Of a stretch of 19,980 nucleotides of DNA, positions 8,958-16,020 are shown in pieces. The DNA comes from CAMAVH01 sp035714115. Its GTDB lineage: Bacteria; Pseudomonadota; Alphaproteobacteria; SMXQ01. The notes beneath the pieces were generated by a model. It was not told where the DNA came from. It was given only the letters and a program-made list of their open reading frames with translations, and did not search any database. The DNA lies in contig DASTMO010000002.1 in assembly GCA_035714115.1 (NCBI GenBank), positions 1 through 19,980 on the forward strand, given 5' to 3'. The position numbers and the translations under genes were made by a program. Numbering within the stretch: position 1 is the first letter of the stretch; each line of letters begins with the position of its first letter.

Positions 8958-11129
8958 ATGGCGCAAGCGATGCGGACAATCGCAGGACTGCAGGTGTCGG
9001 AAACTCTGGCGCGCTTCGTCGAGGACGAAGCGCTGCCGGGTTCCGGCGTGACGGCCGATGCTTTTTGGCAGGGGCTCGCGGGCCTCGTCGGCACGTTCGC
9101 TGGCGAGACGGCGGCGAAACTCAAGACGCGCGACGAGTTGCAGGCCAAGATCGATGCCTGGCACAAGGCGCATCGGGCCAAGGATTTCGACGCCAAGGCT
9201 TATGAGGCCTTCCTGCGCGAGATCGGCTATCTCGTGCCGGCGGCAAGCGGCGTCGCCGTCGCGCCGGCCAATGTCGATGCCGAGATCGCGACGATCTGCG
9301 GGCCGCAGCTCGTGGTGCCGTTGAGCAATGCGCGCTACGCGCTCAATGCCGCGAACGCGCGTTGGGGCAGCCTCTATGACGCTCTCTACGGCACCGACGC
9401 CATCCCGCAGGACGGCGATCTGAAAGCCGGCGGCGGCTACAACGCGGCGCGCGGCGCGCGCGTCATCGCCGCGGCCCGCGCCTTCCTCGACCAGGCCGCG
9501 CCGCTCGACGGCGACTCCCATGCCCAGGCGACCGGCTACAGCGTGAAGGGCGGCAAGCTCGTCGTCGCCTTGGAGGGCGGCCGCAGCGTCGGCCTCAAGG
9601 ATCCGGCGAAGTTTGCCGGCTACAACGGCCCGGCCGACGCGCCGTCGTCGATCCTGCTCAAGAACCACGGCCTGCATGCCGAAATCGTCGTCGACCGCGG
9701 CCATGCCATCGGCGCGACCGACCCGGCGGGCGTGGCGGACGTGATGCTCGAAGCGGCGATCACCACCATCATGGACTGCGAGGATTCGGTCGTCGCCGTC
9801 GATGCCGAGGACAAGGTCGGCATTTACCGCAATTGGCTCGGCCTGGTGAAGGGCACGCTGACCGCCGCTTTCCAGAAGGGCAAAGGTACGGTCAACCGTT
9901 CGCTCAACGCCGATCGGGCCTACACGGGGGCCGATGGGCGCAAGCTGACGTTGCATGGCCGCAGCCTGATGCTGGTGCGCAACGTCGGCCACCACATGTA
10001 CACCGACGCCGTGAAGGACTCGAAGGGGCAGGATGTGCCCGAGTCCATCGTCGACGGCCTGGTGACCTCGCTGATCGCCATGCACGATCTGAAGGGGACC
10101 GGTTCGTTCAAGAACAGCCGCAGCGGCTCGATCTATATCGTGAAGCCGAAGATGCACGGCCCGGAAGAAGTGGCGATGGCCGACCGCCTGTTCGCGGCGG
10201 TGGAAGACGTGCTCGGCCTGCCGCGTGCGACGATCAAGATGGGCATCATGGACGAGGAGCGCCGCACCACGGTGAACCTTGCCGCCTGCATCGCCGCGGC
10301 CAAGAGCCGCGTTGTCTTCATCAACACCGGCTTCCTCGATCGCACCGGCGACGAGATCCACACCTCCATGGAGGCGGGCCCAATGGTCGCCAAGGCGGCG
10401 ATGAAGGCGGCGCGCTGGTTCCCGGCTTACGAGAACTGGAACGTCGACACCGGTCTCGCCTGCGGCCTCAAGGGCAAGGCGCAGATCGGTAAGGGCATGT
10501 GGGCCATGCCGGATCGCATGGCCGACATGATCAAGACCAAGATCGACCATCCGAAGGCCGGCGCCAGCACGGCCTGGGTGCCGTCGCCGACCGCCGCGAC
10601 GCTGCATGCCATGCACTATCACGAGGTCGAGGTGCCGGCGATCCAGGCCTCGCTCATGGGCAAGCCGCGCGCCAAGCTCGACGACATCTTGTCGCTGCCG
10701 GTCGCGCCGGAGACCAACTGGTCGCCCGACGAAGTGCAGCGCGAACTCGACAACAACGCGCAAGGCATCCTCGGCTACGTCGTGCGCTGGGTCGATCAGG
10801 GCGTCGGCTGCTCGAAGGTGCCGGACATCAACGGCATCGGCCTGATGGAAGACCGCGCGACGCTGCGCATCTCCAGCCAGCATATGGCGAACTGGCTGCA
10901 TCACGGCGTTTGCACGCGTGATCAGGCCATGGCGGCGATGAAGCGCATGGCCGGTGTCGTCGATCAGCAGAATGCCGGCGATCCGGTCTATGAGCCGATG
11001 GCCAAGTCGCTGGAGTCCAACATCGCTTTCAAGGCGGCTTGCGAACTGGTGTTTGACGGCCGCGCGCAAGCGAACGGCTACACCGAATTCGTGCTGCACA
11101 AATACCGCCGCATGAAGAAGGGCGTCTGA
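8958..11129 (+). CDS. glcB: Malate synthase G
   Basis: Condenses glyoxylate with acetyl-CoA to L-malate, feeding C2 carbon (glycolate, glyoxylate, acetate) into the TCA cycle. At 723 residues it has the length of the monomeric G isoform. Visible active-site parts are MDCEDSVVAVDAEDK (~residue 275), the glyoxylate-binding Arg in LVRNVGHHM (R341), the Mg-binding Glu in GIMDEERRTT (E433), FLDRTGDEIHTSMEAGP, the conserved Cys of GVGCSKVPDI (C618), and the catalytic base D632 in LMEDRATLRISSQH. C618 and D632 are one residue from their E. coli counterparts. Nothing is missing. AAGGGAGG lies before the ATG. It is co-oriented with glcG and ends at a terminator. The 723-residue antisense frame across it is a composition artefact. 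Confidence 0.97.
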   Translation: MAQAMRTIAGLQVSETLARFVEDEALPGSGVTADAFWQGLAGLVGTFAGETAAKLKTRDELQAKIDAWHKAHRAKDFDAKAYEAFLREIGYLVPAASGVAVAPANVDAEIATICGPQLVVPLSNARYALNAANARWGSLYDALYGTDAIPQDGDLKAGGGYNAARGARVIAAARAFLDQAAPLDGDSHAQATGYSVKGGKLVVALEGGRSVGLKDPAKFAGYNGPADAPSSILLKNHGLHAEIVVDRGHAIGATDPAGVADVMLEAAITTIMDCEDSVVAVDAEDKVGIYRNWLGLVKGTLTAAFQKGKGTVNRSLNADRAYTGADGRKLTLHGRSLMLVRNVGHHMYTDAVKDSKGQDVPESIVDGLVTSLIAMHDLKGTGSFKNSRSGSIYIVKPKMHGPEEVAMADRLFAAVEDVLGLPRATIKMGIMDEERRTTVNLAACIAAAKSRVVFINTGFLDRTGDEIHTSMEAGPMVAKAAMKAARWFPAYENWNVDTGLACGLKGKAQIGKGMWAMPDRMADMIKTKIDHPKAGASTAWVPSPTAATLHAMHYHEVEVPAIQASLMGKPRAKLDDILSLPVAPETNWSPDEVQRELDNNAQGILGYVVRWVDQGVGCSKVPDINGIGLMEDRATLRISSQHMANWLHHGVCTRDQAMAAMKRMAGVVDQQNAGDPVYEPMAKSLESNIAFKAACELVFDGRAQANGYTEFVLHKYRRMKKGV

Positions 11130-11150
11130 CGCTTTTAGGCGGACGGCATC

Positions 11151-11186
11151 AAACGGCGCGGGGGCGATCCTGCGCCGTTTTTTCTT
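11151..11186 (+). terminator. Rho-independent terminator of glcG-glcB
   Basis: AAACGGCGC (11151-11159) pairs perfectly with GCGCCGTTT (11172-11180) around a 12-nt loop, followed by TTTCTT. It begins 21 bp after the glcB stop and also lies between convergent genes. Confidence 0.92.
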
Positions 11187-11191
11187 GCTAG

Positions 11192-11485
11192 CTACGCCGC
11201 GGTGATCGTCGCCGTGTGGCCGAACCTCGGCGCTTTCGGCAGAGCGTCCGTAGCCTTGCGCCAGGCGGCGTTCTCGATCTTCGAAATCGGTTCGAGACGG
11301 GGATCGCTGGCGTCCGCGTCATCCGCGGACATGAGCTGATGCAGCGTCGTCAGCTCCGTATCGGGCAATGCGCGCAAGGCATCGCTCATCGTCACTGAGC
11401 AGGCCATGGCCGCGTTGGCATTGGCCCAATCGCTGGTATCGATAGCGAAGTTCAGGCCGCGAATCGTTACGATGCGGATGGTCAT
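11192..11485 (-). CDS. Hypothetical protein, 97 residues
   Basis: I do not recognise this protein. It starts at the ATG at 11483-11485 with AAGGAA (11491-11496) 5 bp upstream, and stops with TAG just beyond the glcB terminator. The same frame extends upstream to 11878, but that part covers the TTT-type binding-protein leader and has no ribosome site. The product is soluble-looking: MTIRIVTIRGLNFAIDTSDW at the N-terminus, a helical middle with many Ala and Asp, and a basic, Ala-rich C-terminus ending TATITAA. It has no Cys pair, membrane helix or signal peptide. The codon third positions look as GC-rich as in the neighbours. It is a lone gene between two + strand operons. A real small gene is more likely than not because the ribosome site is good. 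Confidence 0.6.
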   Translation of the reverse strand: MTIRIVTIRGLNFAIDTSDWANANAAMACSVTMSDALRALPDTELTTLHQLMSADDADASDPRLEPISKIENAAWRKATDALPKAPRFGHTATITAA

Positions 11486-11683
11486 GCTGGTTCCTTGATG
11501 GGGTGACGCCGGCCGGCCGAAGGCCGCGCCGCGCAAGCCGCACCATAGAACCTTCGGCGGACAAAAGATGCTCTTCATTGTCCGTGGCTGGCTATTTCCA
11601 AATCGCGAATAATCAATTTCGCCGCCGGCGGGTTGCGCAGGGCGGCACATGGGCGCTTTATCGAGGCGGCTCAAGGTGTTGCC

Positions 11684-11718
11684 GCCTTTCCCGCGCGCGA
11701 TCGTCGCGCGAGAAAGGC
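11684..11718 (+). promoter_or_regulatory. Strong stem-loop in the TTT-type binding-protein leader
   Basis: GCCTTTC (11684-11690) pairs with GAAAGGC (11712-11718), and inside it CGCGCGA (11694-11700) pairs with TCGCGCG (11704-11710) around a 3-nt TCG loop. That is 14 base pairs with one small asymmetric internal loop. No T run follows on either strand, so it is not a standard terminator. It lies 107 bp upstream of the start codon. It could be a protein-binding site or an mRNA leader structure. Confidence 0.5.
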
Positions 11719-11771
11719 TTAGGCGCTGCCGAGCCCGGTCTGTACCCTTTCCTGGGGCGCGAGACGCCCGC

Positions 11772-11790
11772 ACGCCGCCATCAGAGCGGC
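11772..11790 (+). promoter_or_regulatory. Second small hairpin in the same leader
   Basis: CGCCGC can pair with GCGGCG around the 7-nt loop CATCAGA. It lies 35 bp before the start codon, close to the ribosome site at 11814-11823. Taken alone this is weak evidence, since such stems are common in GC-rich DNA. Confidence 0.3.
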
Positions 11791-11825
11791 GAACGTCCTC
11801 GCGCAAGACCGATAGGGAGAGAGAC

Positions 11826-12857
11826 ATGCCGAAGTTCAATGCCGCCTGGGGTCTGTTCGCCGCCAGCTTCGTTTTCACCGTGCCGGCCGCCGCGGACAGC
11901 GTGTCCGATTTCTACAAGGGCAAGAGCATCACCGTGCTGATCGGCTACGCGCCGGGCGGCACTTACGATGCCACCGCGCGGCTTCTGTCCCGTCACATGC
12001 CGAAACATATTCCGGGCAACCCGCAGATGATCCCGAGCAATCTCGTCGGCGCCGGCAGCATCAAGGCGATCCTCAATCTCTATGCGGTCGCGCCGAAGGA
12101 CGGCACGCATCTCGGCATGGTGGCGCGCAGTTACGCCATCGAGCCGGTGTTCAATCCGGAAGCGGCCAAATACGACCCGACCAAGTTCAATCCGATCGGT
12201 TCGAGCAGCTCGGAAGTGTCGATCGCGGCGTCGTGGCACACCGCCCCGTTCAAGACCTTCGACGATCTGTTCCAGCGCGAGATCACGGTCGGCTCGACCG
12301 GCATGACCGACGATACCGGCCGCTTCCCGCTGCTGATGCGCAACCTGACCGGCGCGAAAATCAAGATCGTGCAGGGCTATCCCGGCGGCAACGACGTGAC
12401 GCTGGCGATGGAGCGCGAGGAAGTGCAGGGCCGCTTCGGCTGGTCGTGGGGCAGCGTGAAAAGCCGCGCGAAGAACTGGCTCGACGAGAAGAAGATCAAC
12501 GTCCTCTTCCAGATGGCGCTCAACAAGGCGCCAGACATGCCGAACGTGCCCTGGATCATGGATTACGTGAAGAACGAGCAGGACCGCCAGGCGCTGGAAT
12601 TGCTGTTCGCGCCGCAGGTGACGGCTTGGCCGCTGATCGCGCCGCCGGACGTGCCGGTCGACCGTATCAAGGCGCTGCGCGCCGCCTTCGACACGACCAT
12701 GAAGGACAAGGATTTCCTCGCCGAGGCCGACAAGCTGAAGCTGGAAGTGGAGCCGGTGACCGGGGAGGAGATGCACAAGCTGGTGCAGCGCCTCGGCACT
12801 TTCGACAAGGCGGTGGTGGAGCGCGCGGTGGCGCTGACCTCCGTCACCGCGCCTTAA
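11826..12857 (+). CDS. Tripartite tricarboxylate transporter-type substrate-binding protein (TctC/Bug family)
   Basis: Periplasmic binding protein of the TctC/Bug family, which captures organic acids for TTT (TctABC-type) transporters. The chosen ATG gives 343 residues. It has AGGGAGAGAG just upstream (11814-11823) and yields a clean signal peptide, with a hydrophobic stretch at residues 7-22 and a likely cut after PAAA. The same frame is open from 11649, but that part is arginine-rich leader sequence. Family marks are KSITVLIGYAPGGTYDATAR at ~33-52, a GTHLGMV motif, and GYPGGNDV in the ligand region. TctC proteins are often orphans without adjacent TctA/TctB membrane genes, as here. The next genes are an amidohydrolase and a cupin, which suggests the captured acid is broken down by them. 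Ligand not predictable. Confidence 0.85.
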   Translation: MPKFNAAWGLFAASFVFTVPAAADSVSDFYKGKSITVLIGYAPGGTYDATARLLSRHMPKHIPGNPQMIPSNLVGAGSIKAILNLYAVAPKDGTHLGMVARSYAIEPVFNPEAAKYDPTKFNPIGSSSSEVSIAASWHTAPFKTFDDLFQREITVGSTGMTDDTGRFPLLMRNLTGAKIKIVQGYPGGNDVTLAMEREEVQGRFGWSWGSVKSRAKNWLDEKKINVLFQMALNKAPDMPNVPWIMDYVKNEQDRQALELLFAPQVTAWPLIAPPDVPVDRIKALRAAFDTTMKDKDFLAEADKLKLEVEPVTGEEMHKLVQRLGTFDKAVVERAVALTSVTAP

Positions 12858-12887
12858 ATCGGAACCGTTCAACAAGGGAGTAGGCCA

Positions 12888-13970
12888 ATGTCCATCAATG
12901 CCGCCGTCATGTCCGCCCGCGTCGTCGAAGACAAGTTCAAGGGCAATATCGACAATATCCCCAAGCTGCTGATCTCCGGCGACTCGCATGTCGACGAGCC
13001 TGTCGATCTGTGGGACAGCCTGCCGCAGGACCAGCGCGAGGCGCTGCCCAAGCTGGTGAAGTGGGATCCCGAGAAGCGCGCGCAGGGCGGCCTCAATCCG
13101 AAGATCCGCATGGAGCACATGGACCTCGACGGCGTCTCGGCCGAGATTCTCTACCCGACGATGGGGCTGCGCGCCTTCGCGGCGCCGCAGCTGGCGCAGG
13201 AGAACGCCTTCCGTCTTTATAACGATTGGCTGGCCGACTACTGCAAGACGGCGCCGAAGCGCCTGTTCGGCGTTCCCTGCCTCTCGGTCTACAACATCGA
13301 CTGGGCGGTGAAGGAGCTGCAGCGCTGCCATGACATGGGGCTCAAAGGCGGTTTGGTTTGGCAGGTGCCCGAGCCGTCGCTGCCGTTCTCCGGCAAGCAT
13401 TACGAAAAGCTGTGGGCCGCTGCCGCGGAACTGGACGCGCCGATCAACTTCCACATCCTCAGCGGCTTCTCCTACAACCGCACGATGCTGCAGAAGGAAG
13501 GCATGGAGGTCGTGCGCGGTTCAGTCAACATCAAGACCGCCGATGCGGTGACGACCGTGTTCGACCTGATCTGGTCCGGCGTGTTCGAGCGCCATCCCAA
13601 GCTCAAGCTGGAGATGGTCGAGAGCGAGGTGGGTTGGCTGCCCTTCGTCATTCAGCAGTGGGACTACTACTACGGCCGCTTCACCAAGCCGGGCCAGTCG
13701 GCGATGCAGAAGTTCGAGATCTCGCGCAAGCCGAGCGAAATCTTCAACGAGCATTTCTACGCCACCTTCATGGACGACGCCGCCGGCGCGCATATGCTCA
13801 AGATCTGGGGTGAGAAGAACTGCCTGTGGTCGAGCGACTATCCGCACGCCAACATGACCTGGCCGAACTCGCGAGCCTTCCTGGCCAAGCAGTTGGGCGA
13901 CATGGAGCCGGCGCGCATCAAGCGCTTCGTCAGCCAAAACGTCATCGATCTCTACAAGCTGAAGATTTGA
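12888..13970 (+). CDS. Amidohydrolase-2 family (ACMSD-like) metal-dependent hydrolase/decarboxylase
   Basis: A 360-residue TIM-barrel metalloprotein of the amidohydrolase-2 group (PF04909 type), which includes ACMSD, gamma-resorcylate and related aromatic-acid decarboxylases and some hydrolases. Visible metal-site residues are D32-x-H34 in GDSHVDEP, H189 in INFHILSG, and D317 in WSSDYPH (H320 also conserved). Acidic residues E245 and E247 lie in VESEVGWLPF. AGLNPK-type loops and the MDLDGVSAEILYPT segment are typical. No signal peptide is present, so it is cytoplasmic. AAGGGAG precedes the ATG by about 10 bp. It lies 30 bp after the binding-protein gene and is followed by a hairpin and a cupin. 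An aromatic-acid or cyclic-amide substrate is plausible but is an inference. Confidence 0.85.
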   Translation: MSINAAVMSARVVEDKFKGNIDNIPKLLISGDSHVDEPVDLWDSLPQDQREALPKLVKWDPEKRAQGGLNPKIRMEHMDLDGVSAEILYPTMGLRAFAAPQLAQENAFRLYNDWLADYCKTAPKRLFGVPCLSVYNIDWAVKELQRCHDMGLKGGLVWQVPEPSLPFSGKHYEKLWAAAAELDAPINFHILSGFSYNRTMLQKEGMEVVRGSVNIKTADAVTTVFDLIWSGVFERHPKLKLEMVESEVGWLPFVIQQWDYYYGRFTKPGQSAMQKFEISRKPSEIFNEHFYATFMDDAAGAHMLKIWGEKNCLWSSDYPHANMTWPNSRAFLAKQLGDMEPARIKRFVSQNVIDLYKLKI

Positions 13971-13980
13971 GGATTAGAAT

Positions 13981-14007
13981 GGCGGTCCGCTCCCTGGGCG
14001 GACCGCC
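13981..14007 (+). other. Intercistronic hairpin between amidohydrolase and cupin genes
   Basis: GGCGGTCCGC (13981-13990) and GCGGACCGCC (13998-14007) form a perfect 10-bp stem with a 7-nt loop. It begins 11 bp after the amidohydrolase stop and is followed only by GTTGCAA, without a T run. It is therefore more likely an mRNA-stabilising or partially terminating structure than a full terminator. Confidence 0.7.
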
Positions 14008-14039
14008 GTTGCAACGCCTTTCAACCGAGAGAGAATGCC

Positions 14040-14555
14040 ATGTTGAACGCATCCGACATCGTCGCGCCGGCGCTCGGCAAGAACGCCATCAAGGAGCAGG
14101 AGCTCGCGCTGGCCGGCAACACCAAGCCGAAAACCTTCAAGCTGCGCGCGCAGATGCTGGAGCAGGGCCGCACCGACACGGTGCTGGCGGCCTGCGAGGG
14201 CATGGTCGTGCGCATCAAGGTCTATGCCTCGGGCGGCGAGAATGAGCTGCATGCCCATACCGCCGAAGACCATGTGTTCATGATCCTGCAGGGTTCCGGC
14301 CGCTTCTTCGGCCCCAACGGCGAGGAGACCGATCTCGGCAAGCTCGACGGCATCCTGTTGCCGCGCGGCAGTTACTATCGCTTCTACGCCACGAGCGAAG
14401 AGCCGCTGGTGATGATCCGTGTCGGTTCGCCCGGCCCCAAGGGCCAGAAGGCGCCGCTGCGCATCGATATGGACGGCAAGGAAATGCTCGGCGATTCGAA
14501 GGAAAACAAGAAAGAGCCGGTGATCTTCCGCGACGGCTCGTTCTTCGGAGTCTGA
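14040..14555 (+). CDS. Cupin-domain protein
   Basis: A 171-residue single-domain cupin. Motif 1 is clear: GGENELHAHTAEDHVFMILQG, with H71, H73 and acidic E76/D77. Motif 2, GILLPRGSYYRFYAT, keeps P-x-G but has Tyr (113) where the metal-binding His normally lies, so the metal site is altered or filled otherwise. Small cupins of this sort serve as dioxygenases, isomerases, or ligand-binding proteins in catabolic clusters; the reaction cannot be told. The ATG follows GAGAGAA. It is 69 bp after the amidohydrolase gene, in the same direction, with a hairpin between. A shared pathway with the amidohydrolase and the TTT-type binding protein is the simplest reading. The C-terminal KENKKEPVIFRDGSFFGV is unremarkable. 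Confidence 0.8.
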   Translation: MLNASDIVAPALGKNAIKEQELALAGNTKPKTFKLRAQMLEQGRTDTVLAACEGMVVRIKVYASGGENELHAHTAEDHVFMILQGSGRFFGPNGEETDLGKLDGILLPRGSYYRFYATSEEPLVMIRVGSPGPKGQKAPLRIDMDGKEMLGDSKENKKEPVIFRDGSFFGV

Positions 14556-14573
14556 TCGCGCGTCTACGCTATG

Positions 14574-14606
14574 AAAAAGGCCCGCCGTTCGGCGGGCCTT
14601 TTGTTT
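14574..14606. terminator. Bidirectional terminator between cupin and ferritin-like genes
   Basis: AAAAGGCCCGCC and GGCGGGCCTTTT form a near-perfect stem with a GTT-type tight loop. On the + strand it is followed by TTTTGTTTT and on the - strand by TTTTT. It lies between two convergent genes, 18 bp after the cupin stop and 7 bp from the end of the ferritin-like gene, so it can serve both. Confidence 0.93.
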
Positions 14607-14612
14607 TGCGCG

Positions 14613-15089
14613 CTATTCGGCGGCCTGCTTGCTCACATCCTGCGGCGGGGATTTGCGCAGCATCATGCGGATGTTCGCCACATGCAGCGATTCCTCGGCA
14701 ATTTTGGTGCGGGCATATTCCTCCAACACCACCGACTTGCCTTCGACGAATTTGAGCAAGTCGCGATAGAGATCGACCGCGTTCTGTTCGCGCTCCAAAG
14801 TTTCGTTGAGAATTTGGTCGATCGTGTCGTGATGCTTCTGCGGCAGCGGCGCGATGCCGAGCGAGGGGCGGGCATCGAGGCGCGTGATCATGTTGCCGGC
14901 ATCTTGGGCATGGACGAGCGATTCGCTGGCGCCGTCGGAGAACCAGGATTGGATTGGAATCCGGGCATGGCCGAAGATCATGAAAGAGTAGTGCGTGTAG
15001 AAGACGACCGTCGCCAATTCCATTTCGAGAATGCGATTGAGCTTCTCGACGGCGGCGGGAACGTCGAATTCGCGAACGCGAGGGGCCAT
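14613..15089 (-). CDS. Bacterioferritin-like di-iron protein
   Basis: A 158-residue four-helix ferritin-like protein. Helix A carries E24 (LEMELATVVFYTHY), helix B E56 and H60 (SESLVHAQDAGNMI), helix C E101 (LEREQNAVDLYRDLL), and helix D E132/E133 and H136 (IAEESLHVANI). This is the ligand pattern of a bacterioferritin ferroxidase centre, except that the B-helix Glu lies four rather than three residues before His. Length and layout fit bacterioferritin or a related iron-storage or detoxification protein. A heme-ligating Met cannot be assigned. The ATG has a perfect AGGAGG (15095-15100) 5 bp upstream. It lies 58 bp downstream of the GH16 gene on the same strand and may be read through from adhC-fghA, or have its own promoter. 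A shared terminator follows. Confidence 0.8.
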   Translation of the reverse strand: MAPRVREFDVPAAVEKLNRILEMELATVVFYTHYSFMIFGHARIPIQSWFSDGASESLVHAQDAGNMITRLDARPSLGIAPLPQKHHDTIDQILNETLEREQNAVDLYRDLLKFVEGKSVVLEEYARTKIAEESLHVANIRMMLRKSPPQDVSKQAAE

Positions 15090-15094
15090 GGCAT

Positions 15095-15100
15095 CCTCCT
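15095..15100 (-). promoter_or_regulatory. Perfect Shine-Dalgarno of the ferritin-like gene
   Basis: AGGAGG on the - strand, 5 bp before the ATG. It is the strongest ribosome site in the window, suggesting high translation independent of the upstream operon. Just upstream, a 10-base unit GAACGGCTGC/GAACGGCTCG repeats in tandem. Confidence 0.8.
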
Positions 15101-15147
15101 ATTAAAGGAAAGAAACGCGAGCCGTTCGCAGCCGTTCCGAGGAACTC

Positions 15148-16020
15148 TTAATCGGGCGCTTTCCATTGCCCGACGTCGGTGACGAGGAAGGAGCAGGGCA
15201 GCTTGCTCTCGTCCACCGGACCGGGCCAGGGATCGCCCATCGCCATATTGATGACGACATGCATGGGCAGATGCACGCCATGCACCGCCATGGTCGCCGC
15301 CGCGTTCGGCACCGAGCGGGCAAGCTTGCCGTTGTAGTAGAAACTGATGTGGCGCGGCGTCCAGAGACAGGCATAGACGTTCGCTTCATGGACGTTGAAG
15401 TCGACGTCCATCCAGCCGCCGGACGAGTTGCGCTTGTTGGCGCGCGTCAGATCCGGCCAATGGGTATTCAGCCAAATCTTGTTGGGCCCGGCCTGCTTGC
15501 CGTTGGGCCATTCGAGAATGTCGATCTCGGGCGGCCAGACGTCGGGCAGCCCGCCGGGGCCGTCGCCGTTCATCAGCCAGAAGGCGGGCCAGACGCCCTT
15601 CACGTCCGGCAGGATCATCGTCGCTTCGAAATAGCCGTAAAGCTGATTGCCTTTCGACCAGTTGGCGATGACGCCGGACTGATAGGGCATGCCCCAGGTG
15701 GCGTCCTTCTCCTCGGCTGGCGTCTTGCGTCCGGTGATGGCGAGCCAGCTTTTGCCGCCTTGCTTCACGATGGAGAAGGGGTTGTAGGTGCCGCGCGTGC
15801 CGTTCTTGCCGGCCTGGCCGGGATAGACGTAACCCTGCTTCTCCTGGTTCAGCGTCATCACGCCGTTGGTCAGCATCGGTTTCCAGATGCCGCCGGGATC
15901 GCGCCCGTCGAGTTTCAGGCCGTTCGAGAAATCGTCGAACAGCCAGCGCGTCCAGCCGTCCGGCCCCTCGCCGGGGGCGATGCGTTCGGGTGGCTTGGGC
16001 GCATCGAGTGGAAGAGCCAT
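15148..16020 (-). CDS. Glycoside hydrolase family 16-like protein (beta-glucanase fold)
   Basis: A 290-residue GH16-type beta-jelly-roll protein. The catalytic signature is intact as EIDILE (nucleophile E165, D167, acid/base E170), with GVWPAFWLM (142-150) and NTHWPD (185-190) as further family landmarks. Members cleave beta-1,3 or beta-1,3-1,4 glucans, agar or carrageenan, or act as transglycosylases; the substrate cannot be read here. Family members are mostly exported, yet the N-terminus MALPLDAPKPPERIAPGEG shows no signal peptide or hydrophobic helix, so a cytoplasmic location or another export route is implied. The ATG overlaps the fghA stop as TGATG and has no ribosome site of its own, so it is translated by coupling to fghA. 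That partnership is unexpected. Confidence 0.85.
   Translation of the reverse strand: MALPLDAPKPPERIAPGEGPDGWTRWLFDDFSNGLKLDGRDPGGIWKPMLTNGVMTLNQEKQGYVYPGQAGKNGTRGTYNPFSIVKQGGKSWLAITGRKTPAEEKDATWGMPYQSGVIANWSKGNQLYGYFEATMILPDVKGVWPAFWLMNGDGPGGLPDVWPPEIDILEWPNGKQAGPNKIWLNTHWPDLTRANKRNSSGGWMDVDFNVHEANVYACLWTPRHISFYYNGKLARSVPNAAATMAVHGVHLPMHVVINMAMGDPWPGPVDESKLPCSFLVTDVGQWKAPD

Larger units (their letters stand above)
11486..11825. other. 340-bp divergent intergenic region with structured leader
   Basis: The region separates the - strand 97-residue gene from the + strand TTT-type binding-protein gene, so it must hold both promoters. I found no convincing -35/-10 pair for either. The most AT-rich and most promoter-like part is 11565-11620. 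On the + side it contains a strong hairpin (11684-11718), a second smaller one (11772-11790), and the ribosome site. Near 11509-11525 a GGCCGGCC/GGCC cluster lies in the leader of the - strand gene. Confidence 0.6.

Noticed and set aside
8928..11099. 723-residue open frame antisense to malate synthase G
   Set aside because: Same length range as glcB because stop codons are rare opposite GC-rich codons; no family features and no ribosome site.
11781..13454. 557-residue antisense open frame across the TTT-type binding protein and amidohydrolase
   Set aside because: His/Arg/Asp-rich composition artefact spanning two real genes.
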